Of a stretch of DNA of 64,000 nt, positions 21,229-33,300 are shown one piece after another. The DNA is from Micractinium sp. NFX-FRZ. Taxonomy: Eukaryota > Chlorophyta > Trebouxiophyceae > Chlorellales > Chlorellaceae. Made by a program: the position numbers and the translations under genes. Within the stretch, counting starts at the first letter, position 1. Each line of letters opens with the position of its first letter. The notes beneath the pieces were generated by a model. The model worked only from the letters and a program-made list of their open reading frames with translations, had not been told where the DNA came from and made no database searches. The stretch is from the NCBI GenBank assembly GCA_029339195.1, contig JAPTJF010000003.1, positions 248,001 to 312,000 on the forward strand, given 5' to 3'.

Positions 21229-23082
21229 GTTCTGCGCAGCGGCTGCAGCCTGCTCATTACAAGCCGTACCCCTCGTAACGCAGACTGTGCCCCCGGGCCC
21301 GACGTTCAGATAGTACGTTTCCTGCCATGCGCTTTGGCTTGCAGCTTTTTGCTCATCCTGGTTGTGTGCTGCGCCCGTGAACTTTTGGATGAAATTGAGA
21401 TGCTTGGTGCAAAATGAAGGGAGGGGCTCGTGCACCGCTTCTGGCCCCACACCCCTATTGCCGCCCCTGCGCCTGCCTCAACAGTTCCTGCCTCCTGCGC
21501 CAGCTGGGAGTGCCGGCATCGGTGGGCAAGCAGCGCTAGCGTTGGCACAGTGCAGCGTCATGCCACGACAGTGCTGCTTGGGCTGGGCCAGGCAGGGGGC
21601 AGGGTGCAGGGTGCAGGGTGCAGGGTGCAGGGTGTCTGCAGGGTGGGTGCGCGGCCTTCACTGGCAGGGGGGGTCAAAGTGTGGCGTCAGGAGAGGATTC
21701 CCAGGGCAGGGTGGCCGGGTATAGGCTGGGCGGCGGTTGGGCGGTTGGCTGGTGGAAGCCTAAGGGCACCTGCGGGCGGGCCGGCGGCAGGCGGGCTGCA
21801 AGGCAGCCTGGCGGGGGGGCAGGAGCAGCGAGTTCTTTGCAGCAGCATTGACTGGCTGATTGCCAGCACTGCAGTGTCATGCACCGGTTGTAAGAACCTC
21901 GCCCCTTGCCTGCACCTGCAGCACGGCCTGCCTGTGTGTGGCAGCTGGGAGTGCCGGCAGCCACTGGGCTAGCGTTGCTGGCGCAGCACAGTGCCAGGTT
22001 GTCCGGGCGATGGCTGGTGGCTGGAAGGGCGGGTGGGCGGGTGGTCACATGCTGGCTGGCTGGGTGGGAGGGCGGGTGGGAGGGCGGTGCAATTCTTCGG
22101 CACAGGTGGGCAGGTGCTGATGGGTGGGCGGCTGTTGTGGTTGGAAGGGCACACGCGTGCGCGCGCGTGGGCAGGCAGGCAGGCAGACGGGCAAGCACAC
22201 ACATGGGGTGGTGTGCAGAAGTGGGGTTGGCTGGCAGAGCGAGGACACTGCCTGGGCGCGCCGCAGCGCTGGCAGTGCAATCTTTTAGGAGGAGGAGGAG
22301 GAGGCTCTTGGGGCCAGGGGGCCCCATGCCTGCCTGCCTGACGCACGCGTGGGCAGTTAGAAAGGCGGTTGGGCACATGCGGGCGGGCGGACAAGCAGGC
22401 AAACAGGCAGGGTGGCGCAGGCAGGCCACGCAGCCTGCACGCCTTCAGTGTGCAGGCGGGCGAGTGCACGTGGGCGGGCAGGCAGGCGGCAGCAGCGGGC
22501 TGGCTACGGGGGGGCCTGCCAGGTGGCAGCCGGCCTTCCAGCCCCCTCTGGAACCCCTGCCCTGCGTCCCACCCACACACACGGACAGCTTTGGGTTCGA
22601 GGGGCACTCCATCTTGCACATGCGGCCGGGGGCACATGGTGGGGGCCCATGCCATGGTGGTCGGCCCAGTGCCTGCCCACCTGCCACTGGGCCACTGCCA
22701 CTTGCCCAGTGGGGGACACGACGTGAGGACCAGCGCTGTCCGGCACCGTTGCACGCGATATGCTTCGCCAAGTCCCTTAAAACATATATACACACCAACT
22801 GAAGCGCAGCGGCGGGTACAGGAGCCGCATGCGCTGCGCCGGAATCGGGAAGGCGCCGAGTCGTTGTGCAGGGATCCGCTCGCGGCAGATGCTCCTCTTA
22901 GCAGTGTACATTGCACCAGGATGCACGCGCTGGTCGACCGACGCGTGCTGTGGCGGCCAGTGGGGTCCCGCCCCGCTGCCGCCCTGCTGCCAGCGCACAG
23001 CGTGCGGCTGCCCTGACCGAGTGTGCTGCAGCTTGCTTCCAATGCCCTCTCCCTGGACTCAAGCCTTCCCGTTTTGGTTGGC

Positions 23083-23482
23083 AGCAAGTCCCTCCGCCAG
23101 CCGGAGTTCCTTCAGATACACGAGTATGACCGGTGTGGCGACGTGCTCGCCCGCCACACGGGGCCCTGCCCGGTCTTTACTCGGCAGACAGCCTAGCCGA
23201 GTACACCGACGGCTGCAGCCGCTGTGGGAAGTACTACTCTGGAGGCTGTCCTGACAGCAAGCACATCTGCGCAACCTGCGGCGAAGTGGGCAGCAGCAGG
23301 CAGCCCAACCCCAGCCTGGCGGCCCAATGGAAGGTAGTGCTGCCGCAGCTGCCGCGCCAAGGGAGTGGCAGCGGCCACATACGATGAGACCAACCCCTCC
23401 GCTGCCGCCAAGGCCAAGAATAACAAGAAGAACAGGAAGGCCAGCATCACGCAAGCACTGGCAGCGTGCCGATGCAGCCTCT
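23083..23482 (+). pseudogene. Possible broken zinc-knuckle coding fragment
   Basis: Three short stretches read like protein but in different frames: QPEFLQIHEYDRCGDV (about 23098-23146), CSRCGKYYSGGCPDSK followed by HICATCGE (about 23216-23287), and a Lys/Asn-rich stretch (about 23375-23480). The Cys/His spacing suggests a zinc-binding module, possibly part of a mobile-element protein. No intact frame joins them and no donor/acceptor pair clearly explains the frame changes. It lies inside the repeat field. Confidence 0.3.
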
Positions 23483-23880
23483 GCTGGTGGCATTGAGCAG
23501 CGGGGCACGTTGGAGTTGGCGCCACCGCCTCCGGCGGTGCTCAAGGAGGGGGGGCACGAGCACACGGTTGGGCAGGTGCTGATGGCTGGGGTGGTTGGAA
23601 GGGCGGTTTGGGCGGGTGAAAGGGCACGTGCGGGCGTGCGGGCGGGCCAGGCGGGCAGGCAAGCGCCGTGGCCGTCGGCGCGGGCCGCCGCCACCAGGTA
23701 GGTTGGCACTGCCTGGACGGGCCAGCCAGGCAGGTTTCTTTTCTTCCAGGCGTGCCACCCGCAGCCTGCACGCCGGCAGCCAGCGCTCTCCCATGTGTTT
23801 TGTAATGCGGCTATAATTCATTCCCGGTTGTGTGCCGCACCGAGACCCGTCATCACCCTCTCTTGAGACGCACACGGTGT

Positions 23881-23912
23881 AAAAGGAAGGAAGGAAGGAA
23901 GGAAGGAAGGAA
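23881..23912 (+). repeat. (GGAA)n microsatellite
   Basis: About seven tandem GGAA units in the repeat field. Confidence 0.95.
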
Positions 23913-26530
23913 GACACACCAATGAATTGTTGGCATGACTCGTGGGAGAGGAGCATGACACGCCAAGCCACATAGCCCAGCCGGCAGCAAGCTAGGCTGG
24001 CCGGGCTGTGCAGCCCGAAAGCGCAGGCGGGCACAGTTGCAGGAGCGGGAGGGGACTTGTCCGGCAGCAGCACTTCTGGTACAGGGGGTGCAGGCTGGTG
24101 GCGGCGTAAAGCGGGGGCGGGCGGGGCGGGCCGCAGGGGGGGTCCACAAGGCAGGGGGCGGATGGGCACACGGTGTGTGTGTGGGTGGTGGTGGTGGTGG
24201 TGGGGGGGCTGGGAGACTCTCGTCGGACGGGGGGGCACAGAGACCAATGGGCAGCAGGCCAAGGGCGGGGGAGGTGCATGTGCGACAGCCTGCACATGTG
24301 TCATACAGCCTGTGCCATGCGGGTGAGCCCCTTTGGATGCACGAGGGCACCAATTCCAGGCCAGAGCAGGCAGCTGTTGTGTGTGTGTGCCAGGCCTCGA
24401 CTGTTGCTACCCCGTTGTTCAGCGGCACTGGGCGGTGGCACCACGGCTGGCGCCAGGGGTCGGGCGCACACCTGGGTGAGGAAGGCGGCCGAGGGCTGCA
24501 AGGGGAAGGGTCATGTGGTGGTTGTGCCACGTCAGCAGGTGACTCAGAGCCAGCCAGGAGCAGCAGGGGGCAGCACATGCGGACCCAGAGGTGCGGGCAG
24601 CAGCAGCAGCGGCAGAAGCAGGGCGCTTCGTTGTCGGCCTTACCGTGGGGGGGTGACAGCGGAAGGCGTGGCCCGCAGCCTGCACGCCGGCAGTCGGGCA
24701 GGCGGGCGGGCAGCGGAGGGCACAGGCTGCCACGGCTGGGGTCGCCGGGTGGGGGGCAGGGTGCGCTGCTGGCGGTGCTCGAGGGAGGCTTGCACGAGCA
24801 AAAGTTCCGGGCATGGTTTGGGCTGGTCAGGGCTGAAGGCTGGGGTGGTTGGGAGGGCGGGTGGGCGGTTTGGGCGGGTGAAGGGGCACGTGCGGGCGGG
24901 CGGGAGGGCCGGGCGGGCAGGCAAGCGCTCGGGCAGGCAGACGCACCGAGTGGCACGCACTCGAGGGTGAAGTGGGCTGGCCGGCAGAGGCTTGATGGGT
25001 AGGAGGGCAGGGCCGCCGCCACCACCAGGCGCTAGAGGGAGTGGCACTGCCTGGGCGGGCCAGGCAGGCAGGTTTAGGCCGGGCGGGATGCAGGGGTGGC
25101 ACAGGCGTGGCACCTGCAGCCTGCACGCCGGCAGCCTGCCGGCGGGCAGGCAGGCGGCAGCCGAGGGCACAGGCTGCCAAGGCCGGGGCCGCCGCGGCGG
25201 GCACAGCCGGCGGCGGGTGGGGTGCAGTGCCTGGGCGCGCTGCCGGCGGAGGGTTGCACGAATGCAATTCTTGGGCACAGGTGGGAAGGTGCTGATGGCT
25301 GGGTGGGCGGCTGGGGCGGTTGGAAGGGCGGCTTGGGCGGGTGCGCAGACACACGCACTCGAATGTGAGGTGGGCGGGCTGGCAGAGGCTGGAGGGCATG
25401 CCCGGCGGCTTGGTGGATGACACTGCCTGGGCGCGCCGCAGCGCTCAGCAGGGCGTGCAACATTCTACGAGCAAGGAGCGGGAGGGGGCTCTTACAGCAG
25501 GGGGTGGGCCCCCCTTGCGGCTGGGTGGACGGCTGGGTGGTTGGAAGGGCGGTTGGGCGGTTGGGCGGGGGGTAGTGCACGTGTGTGCGTGCTGCAAGAC
25601 ACGGGTATAGCATGCACCAGTTTTTGCCCAGAAGGCAGGCAGTTGCTAACAGTCCCGGTCCATGGTTTGATGCTAAAAAACCCGGAAAACAGCCATTCAC
25701 ACTGGTTCTGTCCGAATCTGTTGCAGGCTGTCTGCCAGCCAAAAACAACTTGTACTAAACGGCTCTTTCTTTAGTGGGCGCGGCCGCCGCCACGCCTTGT
25801 GGGTTGCACTGCTTGGTCGCGCTGCATTGCCCTGCAGGGCGCGCAGTGTCGTTGCGTGCGGAACCTTGCGCGCGCAACAGGAGGCTCCCCTCGTGCAAGA
25901 GGAGTGGGGCAGGCACGAGCTCGCGTTGGGCATGCAGCAGCAATGGCGGCTGGGCGGCTGGGTGGTTTGGGCAGGTGGGGGGGTGGGCGGGCGGAAGGGC
26001 ACATGCGGGCGGGCGGCCGGACAAGGCGGGCAGGTTTCAGCCGGGCAGTCTGCAGGTTTCAGCCGGGCAGCAGAGCGCTGGCGAAGAGGCTGCCGCGGCG
26101 GCGGGGCCCCCGGGGCGGGGCCGCTGCCACCAGGCGTCCCAGGTGGGTTGCGCTGCTGACGGCCGGGTGGGCGGGTGGGCGGCTGGGTGGTTGGAAGGGC
26201 GGTTGGGCAGGTGGGCACCATGCGGGCGGGCGGACAAGCAGGCAGGCAGGCAGGCAGGCAGGTTTCCGAGTCAGCCGGGCAGTCGGGCAGACAGGGTGGC
26301 ACGCAGGCAAAGGGCACTTTGAGCCGTCAGGCCGAGGGCACGCCGGCGGGGCGGCCCGCCAGCGGCGGGGCCGCCGCCACCAGGCGTGGCCGGGTGGGTT
26401 GCACTGCTTGTCGCGCCGCAACGCGCGCATGTTTCCGCCAGTGAGAAAAGGGAGGCTCGGACAAGCGGGCCCTCCATATGCCTGCCTGGTGCAAGGCGTA
26501 TGCACGCTGCCCAGGGCGCGCGGGCCCCCG

Positions 26531-26698
26531 TCGAGCGCTTTATTGGTATACATTAAACTGAATAAAGCCCTTGTACGCGGCATCGGAGCGACGCAGAGGG
26601 CGGGGAGGCGCCCGGAACCGGGCCCGGCCCCATAACCCACCGGCCACCTTGGCCGCCCCCCGCCCGTGGGGGCGGTTCCGGACGGCGGCCACCTCATC
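26531..26698 (+). promoter_or_regulatory. U2 upstream region
   Basis: The 170 bp before U2 must contain its snRNA promoter. An AT-rich patch (TTTATTGGTATACATTAAA) lies 145-165 bp upstream and a GC-rich inverted repeat (GGCCGCC...GGCGGCC) immediately upstream. I cannot identify a plant-type USE motif, so the assignment is positional. Confidence 0.35.
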
Positions 26699-26883
26699 AT
26701 ACCTTTCTCGGCCTTTTGGCTAAGATCAAGTGTAGTATCTGTTCTCATTAGTTTAATCGCTAATGTGAAGGTCATTGACCTTCATACGATTAACTAAATC
26801 TTTTCTGGGGGCGCGGCGCTCGCCAGCTTGCTGGCTGCCCGTGCAGTGGTTGCCAAGGAATTGCACTGAATCCCTGGCGGCTT
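26699..26883 (+). ncRNA. U2 spliceosomal snRNA
   Basis: The 5' part matches the near-universal U2 sequence: ATACC start, CTCGGCCTTTTGGCTAAGAT (U6-pairing region) and the branch-site recognition GTAGTA at 26732-26737. Stem IIa (CATTAG/CTAATG, 26746-26765) and stem IIb (TGAAGGTC/GACCTTCA, from 26765) pair perfectly. Stem III pairs GCCAGC with GCTGGC. Stem IV carries a TTGCACT loop. The Sm-like site is AAATCTTTTCTGG (26797-26809), interrupted by a C compared with the usual uninterrupted U-run. Length of about 185 nt is normal. U2 pairs with the intron branch site during splicing in the nucleus. The exact 3' end is estimated. Confidence 0.95.
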
Positions 26884-29800
26884 TCCCTTTTCACCGCCAA
26901 ATCCTGAATCCTTCAATCAGCTCCCCCAATTGCTCCCGTCTCAGGCCCATAGATTCCTTTTTGGACAGCTCACCCCCAGGGGCCAGCACACGCCATGCAC
27001 AACAAGAGCCCGCCTCCCCGCCCTGACAACTCCCTCTCCCTGCCCACCTCATTACCTGCATTACCTGCCCACCTCATTACCTGCTTTGCCGCCTCCGCCT
27101 TCGCCGCTGCTTCCTTTCATGGCCCTCTTGCCGGTGCCAGGGACGCCCTGCGCTGCTGATCCTTGCTGATCCTGGCTGCAACCTAGCGGGCCCAAGGTTG
27201 AATTACTCCCCCCGCTCACCCCCCACCCCCCACCCCCCACCCCACTCCTCCCCTGCCCGACATGAAGTTGGCATGCTGCGCATGCGGAGGGTGTTCAAGT
27301 GTTCAAGTAGCCTTCGTGTTCCTGCCCACCCCTCTCTATTACCCCGCACCTTAATCACGGTCTTTACCTCGTGCAGTCCGCCCCGCACCTCAGCAGGAGG
27401 CGGCAGTGAGGGCAGAAAGGGGCCCGCCCGCCCGCCCGCCCCAGGCCCGCCAAGGCCCTCCCGCCGCATCCGCCAAGGTTGCCCACCTTGCGCCCCAGGC
27501 TCCTTGGCGCGGGTGATACAGGAGGCGGGCCCGGCGCTGGCGGGCCACCTGCTCGGCAGCGACGCCTACCAAGAGTGCCTCCATGGCCCGGGCCCGCACC
27601 CGGGCCCCCACCAGCAGGCAGCAGGAGGTGGGGGAGGGGGGAGGGATGCGGGTGGGTCCCTCGACCCCACCCGCCAGCCTCCCATCTTTGTTTGCCAGCC
27701 TCCCACCTCTGCTTGCCAGCCTCCATCACTCCAAAGCTGCTCTCCCCAAGCCCTCCCCGACCCCTCCACTCCCTTTGCCCCCACCCCTACCCCCGCTTGC
27801 CGACGAGGAGGAGGCGGCGGCGTGGGCGTTTGTGCAGTGCTCACCACTTGGTCCGCCTGGCCCTGCGCCCCACCAGGCCTTGCAGCTGCCGAGTTTTTGT
27901 GCTGGGTGCCTGCCCACTGCATTTTTTCCGCAACCAGGCAGAGGCGGCTCCCCCGCAGCAGCGCACCCCGAGGCGCTGGGGCGGCGCCTGTTCCTCCACT
28001 GGCGCTGCTGGCGACGCCGCCCTCTGCCCAGCTGCGGCACCTGGCGGCGCTCCTGCCAGTGCAGCGCCACTGCCTCCTCATGACGCTGGGTGAGGCCTGC
28101 AGCGTGCTAGACCAGCTGGCGCTTGCGGCTGCAGGGCTGGCGGAAGGGGCAGCTCGCTGGCCCTGCTGTGTGTGCAGACGCAGATGGACCTGGTGCCGTC
28201 GCTGCGCAACCTGCGCCCGCTGCCGGCGGCGGAGAACCTCCGGCTCGCGGGTGCAGGGCGGCGGGGAGGCGAGCTGAGAGGAGAGCAGACAGGTGGGTGG
28301 GGCTTGATGGGGGGCGTAGAGCCGAGAGGGGAGGCAGGAAAGCAGGGAGGGGAGGCGGGGAGGCGGGCGGTCACAGGTGCTTGCGCCCTTGGCTTGCCAA
28401 CAAGCTGCAAATCCCCTGTCCCCTGCCCCAGCTCCTCCCGCTCGCTCCTCCCAGCCCTCCCGCCCTCTCAGCCGACCCTTTGCCTTCAAACCATCGCCGC
28501 CGTGGCTGCGGAATCGGTGGCGCACCAGGCGGCGCTGCTGGCACCAACCGCATGCCACCGACAACTCCCTCCCCCGTCCCCACCCCTCCCCTTTTGCAGT
28601 GCAGATGCAAGTCCCCCCGTGTAGCTCCTTAATCCTGGAATTGGCAGCCTGGAACCGGCAGCTGCGAGCCCCCCCCCCCCAACATACAACAGTGCTTTTC
28701 AGCACTAGCATACCTGGAAAATGGCGGCATGGGGGTTTTGTTGCGGGTAGCGTGCACTTGCCTGCGCTGTTGCCTTGATTTGTGGGTGACTGGTGTTGCA
28801 TTTGGCACATGCACTTGCGTTACAATTGACTGGCACACTCCTCCGTGGGTGCTTTGCCGACACTGCTCCCTGAGGCTGGCCTTGGAGCCGTACACCACCT
28901 GTGCCGGGCAGTGGCAGCTGGCCTGCCGCCGCTGCGCGGCGTGCTGCAGGTACAGCGCCACGCCGCCAGCCGGGCTACCTGGTCGGCAGGCATGCGCCGT
29001 ACCCATCGTGGGCGGCAACAACGACAGGTACAGCTTGCTGCTGCCGGTGCCGCCATGCTGGGGAGCCGGCTCAGCTGCCAGGGTTGCTCGGCTGCATGGC
29101 AGGTGAGGGGGACGGGTTCGTTTGGTGTGGGAAAAGGGACAGAGGGAAGGAGGGAATGAAGGGGAGGGGGGAAGGATGGGAGCGAATTGCAGCACTGGAC
29201 TGCATGGTGGATCTTTAAGCAACACTGCGAGAGCCAGCCTGCCTGCTGCTGGCCGAAGCTCGACATGGCTGGCCGTCTGTGGGCTGCCAGCACCACTACC
29301 CACCCGCCTGCCCACCCGCCTGCCGCCCGCCGGGACACACCCATTTTGTACTGCTCCCGCACCTCAAGAGCCTGCTGCAGGGTATGCAGCGGCTGGCGGG
29401 CCGCAGCAGCCAGCCGGCAGGGCCGGCAGGGGCCGGAGCCGGGGCAGCTTGCAATGTCGCTTGGTGCGCCGCCCATCCCGCGTCTGGCCTGCCAGTGGCG
29501 GAGGGTCAGCCGGGGAGGGCGGGCAGATGTCAGGGGCACGTGGGGGCTGGGGCAGAGGACTGGATTGGCAGCAGCTTGTTGCCGTGGCAAGGCACGCGCA
29601 CGCCCCGGCTCTTGCAGATGCACGCACCTTCACTCGCTGGCCTCCTGTGTTCCTGCCCCCCGCTTCCTCTTCCACGGCCCCTTCCATCAACCCCCCAATG
29701 TTTGTTGCTTCTCAACTTCCTGACTTTCATGGCCAAGCGAAGTCGGGGTCGACACTGTCTCGTAGGCTTGACTGTGCGTGTGGCGTCGTTGATGACGATG

Positions 29801-30325
29801 TTGTGCAGGTCAGCCGAACATCAGGGGAAGTGGCGCACCCTGTTGTGTCTAACGTGTGGGCGCTGTGATCCGAACACCAAATGTTTTGGCGTGCGACTGG
29901 GAGCAGATGGGAGCAGTGCCACCCAGGCTCATCTGCACCGGCACCACCTGGCACCAGCTCAGCCGGCGCCAGCTGCACCTGCAGAGAGCTGAGCTGCCGC
30001 AAAGCACTAACATAAGCTTGAATGTAGCTCACACAGTACGGAAAGGGCCTGCAAAGTGCTGCTCGAAGTGATAGCCCCGAAGCGCCGTGGCTCGGTGAGC
30101 ACAGTAGTGCCGCCGCCTGCACAGCGGCACCTGCCATTTGCCTTACGCCACCTCGGGGCAACACTCGCCGCGCGCCGCATGTCCCGCTGGCCCCGCCGCT
30201 GTTGCCGCCGCCGCCGCCGCCGGCGGCAGACGACGCCCGGATTTGCACCAACCTTGCTATGCAATCAATGCAGGCCCGACTTTCGGCTCCCCGGTGCATC
30301 TGATCTGGGTAGCAGGCAGAGCAGC
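26884..30325. other. Region with scattered exon-like fragments, no coherent gene
   Basis: Several short plus-strand stretches look coding and end at plausible splice sites: ARVIQEAGPALAGHLLGSDA (about 27505-27565), AQLRHLAALLPVQRHCLLMT (about 28025-28085), QMDLVPSLRNLRPLPAAENL (about 28175-28240) and a Cys-rich stretch at 28855-29100. I could not join them into one frame through sensible introns. They may be exons of an unrecognised gene or remnants of a decayed one. The stretch 26884-27400 and the last kilobase before MYND2 show nothing I can support. Confidence 0.35.
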
Positions 30326-33300
30326 ATGGTGGACCTCCTGATCACCTCCTATCTAAAAGAGATATGCGAGCTTGGCAGCCGCGATGTCCCGGGGGCGACC
30401 GCCCTCGTCCAGCGGGCAATAATGTTCCCAGGCCAGGTGTCAGAGGCGCTACAGCGCCCGACAGCAAGCGGTGGCTCAAGTGCGGTGTCAGCGTGAGCAC
30501 GCCCAATGCAACACATGCAGCCGCTGCTTTGCAAAGCATGACAGCCGCTGCCGCTGGATCAGCGCTGCCGCTGAATCGCTGCTGCTGCTGAAGCAACGCT
30601 GCTGCCGAAAGATGCTTGCTGCATACGATTGCTTTGGGAAGCACACCCCGTGTCTGTCTTGCCCCGTATCTCGCTCCACATGCTGCCGACTGCACTGCAG
30701 GCCTCTCTGACCCACCCTCGCCCTTCCGCCGCCCCATTGCCCTTGCAGGGCCGTGCGGCACGCCTGCCTGCAGCTTGCAGCTGCTTCCCGCCGCTTCGGC
30801 GCCGCCCTGCGCCGCCCCGACGACGCGGGACGAGCCGTGGTCGCAGCCCAGCTGGTTGCAGCCTGCACGCTGGCAGACGTTTGCGTCTGCCTCGCCAGCG
30901 GCACCTCCATGCCCCCCCCAGATGCCGACACACTCCGGGCACTGTACGGCTGCGTGCAGCTGCTGCTGGGGCCTGGGCGCACTGTGCTCGAGAGCTACCA
31001 CTCGTTCAGGCGCGCAGAGCCAGCGCCCGGACACGAGCTGGCAGATTTGATGTTGGACCAGCAGGTGAGCAACAGCACTTTGTTTGTATGTGTGCAGGCA
31101 GGGGGAGCACAGCGTGGCCAGCGTGTGGGGGCCGGGCGGCAGGTGCCCGAGCTGGTGTGCTGTGCAGCAGGGCAGCAGGGAGGCTGCAGCACGATTCCCA
31201 AGCTGCACACGTCGGTGCACCCCGCTGCCGTCAGCTGGCTTTACTCTATCCGGCACCAGGGGGCAGCCCCCCCATCCCCATTGCTGCCATTTTGTGTGCC
31301 CGCCCGCCTCCCTTCCCCCCACTGCCTGCAGACCTCCCTGATGTGTTCCCTGCTCCAGTTGGCGGGCTTGCCGGCGGGAGTTGTGGAGGCATTTGCGCGC
31401 CAGCTGGCACCGCCAGAGCTACTGCTGCCCTGGCTCACGGCGGCTGCCCGTGCGGCGGCGACGGTGCATGGGAGCTCGCTGGGCGCAGGTAAGGTGGCCC
31501 CCGCTGTGCTTCCTGCCGTCCGCAGCTGCTCTTTCCGCTGGCCTGCCCGCTCGCTGGCCGGGCGGCCTGCGCCTGTGGCTACAATGCGGGGGTGGTGACC
31601 GGCAGCTTGCTCACGCTGCGCCAGCCACAACTGCACCCAGCTGTGCCGCCCAGCTCAGCTCAGCCCGTTGGCCCCGCCTGCTTTCTAAACTCGCCGCACT
31701 CCTACCTACCTGCCAGAAGCGCTGAGCCCCGCCCAGTTGTTTGCTGCTGCAGGTGGATCCTCTCAGCTGCTGCAGCACATGTCAGGCGTCCTGTCAGTCC
31801 TGGTGACCCTGCCACCCTTCCGGGACCACGGCGAGGCGCTGGGAGCAGACGCCGCCCTGCAGCACAGCCTGGTGCAGCTGCTGGCCCCCGCCTTGCGGGC
31901 CGCGGCAGTTGCCGCCCAGCTTCCGCCGGAGCGCATGCCCGACAGCTTCAGCTGGGGCGCGGTGCAAAGCGTGTCACAGGTGCTCGTTTCCCAGTACCTC
32001 TCGGTTGGGCTGCTGCAGCAGCTGCAACCCGCGGCAGGCGGCGGCCTCACCGCCAGCGCTTGGCGGCTGCTGCACAGCGCGGCGCAGCTGGTGGCGTGCG
32101 CCCCTCACGACCCTCTGGCGGGCGAGGGGCAGCCGCAGCACGCCACGCTGTGGTACTCCCTGCTGCGCATGCTGGGCATGGTGTGTGACGTGGCGGGCGG
32201 CGCGGCTCTTGGCGGGCAGCTGCAGGCGCAGGGGCAGCAGCGGCAGCAGGCGGCAGCAGCGCTGCAGCAGGCGGTGCTGCGCATGCCGCGAGCGCTGCAG
32301 GTGATGCGGGAGGAAGTGGCACGGCTGGCGGCTCGGGGCGACCACATCGCGGGCAGCGCGGCGTGCTCGGCCGCGCATATGTGCAGATACTGGCACACGG
32401 TTTCAGCGACGCTGGTGCCGCTGGTGCCTGGGGCAGCTGGGCATCGGGATGCAGAGACGCCAACTTCAATGGAGGCCGCTCTCGCCAGCTTGCGCAGCGG
32501 CGCGGACGCCGGTGAGGCGGCAGCGGCAGCGGCGGCAGCGGCGGCAGCAGACAGCGCAACCCTGGCAGCCCTGCCCGCCTGGTGCGCAGCAGCCGGCGCC
32601 ATGCTGCGCGCGCTGCCGCAGGTGGCGGCTGTCCTGGCGGCAATGCGGCAGGTGGCGCCAGGGGAGGTGCGCGCCGCACGCATGCTCGCGCCTGCCGACC
32701 TGGCATACGCTCTCCTGACAGCGGCTGCCAGGATTTCCACAGCCTGCCGCGCGTGTGCCACCAACCGCTTGACAGCGGACCAAGGCGCAGCCCAGGCAGC
32801 CACGGAGGCGGCGTGGCAGCTGCACACGGCCTGCTGCCGCGCGGTGCACTGGAGGGAGCTGGAGGCAGGCGGCGGCGGCGGGCTGCCCGGTCTCTGGGAC
32901 GAGCCGCCTCGAGCGCGGCGGCTGCTGCTGACCACGCTGCTCGACAGTTACAACACGGCCGTCTCTGTCGATGCCTGCCTGGCAGCGGCCCGTGCCATGC
33001 AAGACTCAACCGGACAGCTGGCTGAGCAGCTGGGCGCCGGGGTCGGCTCGCAGGGCAGTCCCCTGATTGGGTGAGCTCTTTTGGCGGGGCAGACGGGAGC
33101 GGCAGGGGAGGCAGAGTGAGGAAGCGGCAGGGGGGCCGGGCGGGCGCTTGCTTGCGGAAGCGGTGGGGGAGGCGGGCGGGCGCTGCAGGGGCCGGCAGCG
33201 TGCCTTTTGGGTGCACTGGTGCTGCTTTGCTGTGCATGGGGGAACTGCCTGGGTCCTGCATGCGCACGGGCAGGGCAGCGGCAGCAGCTGCTGCACCCCT

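Larger units (their letters stand above)
21600..26530. repeat. Degenerate GC-rich higher-order repeat field
   Basis: About 5 kb built of diverged, rearranged units. Recurrent landmarks are GGTTGGAAGGGCGG (near 22140, 23590, 24850, 25319, 25540 and 26190), GCCTGCACGCCGGCAG (near 22433, 23766, 24679 and 25119) and CACTGCCTGGGCG (near 22250, 23708, 25048 and 25420, weaker near 25809 and 26402). Between them lie GCAGGCAGG and GGGCGGGC runs. The landmarks keep roughly the same order, so the field looks like a decayed tandem array of several-hundred-bp units. I see no transposase or reverse transcriptase motif. It separates MYND1 from the U2 gene. Confidence 0.7.

Noticed and set aside
20940..21257. 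Poly-Cys and poly-Leu frames opposite the CAG tract
   Set aside because: Antisense shadows of the MYND1 polyQ tract.
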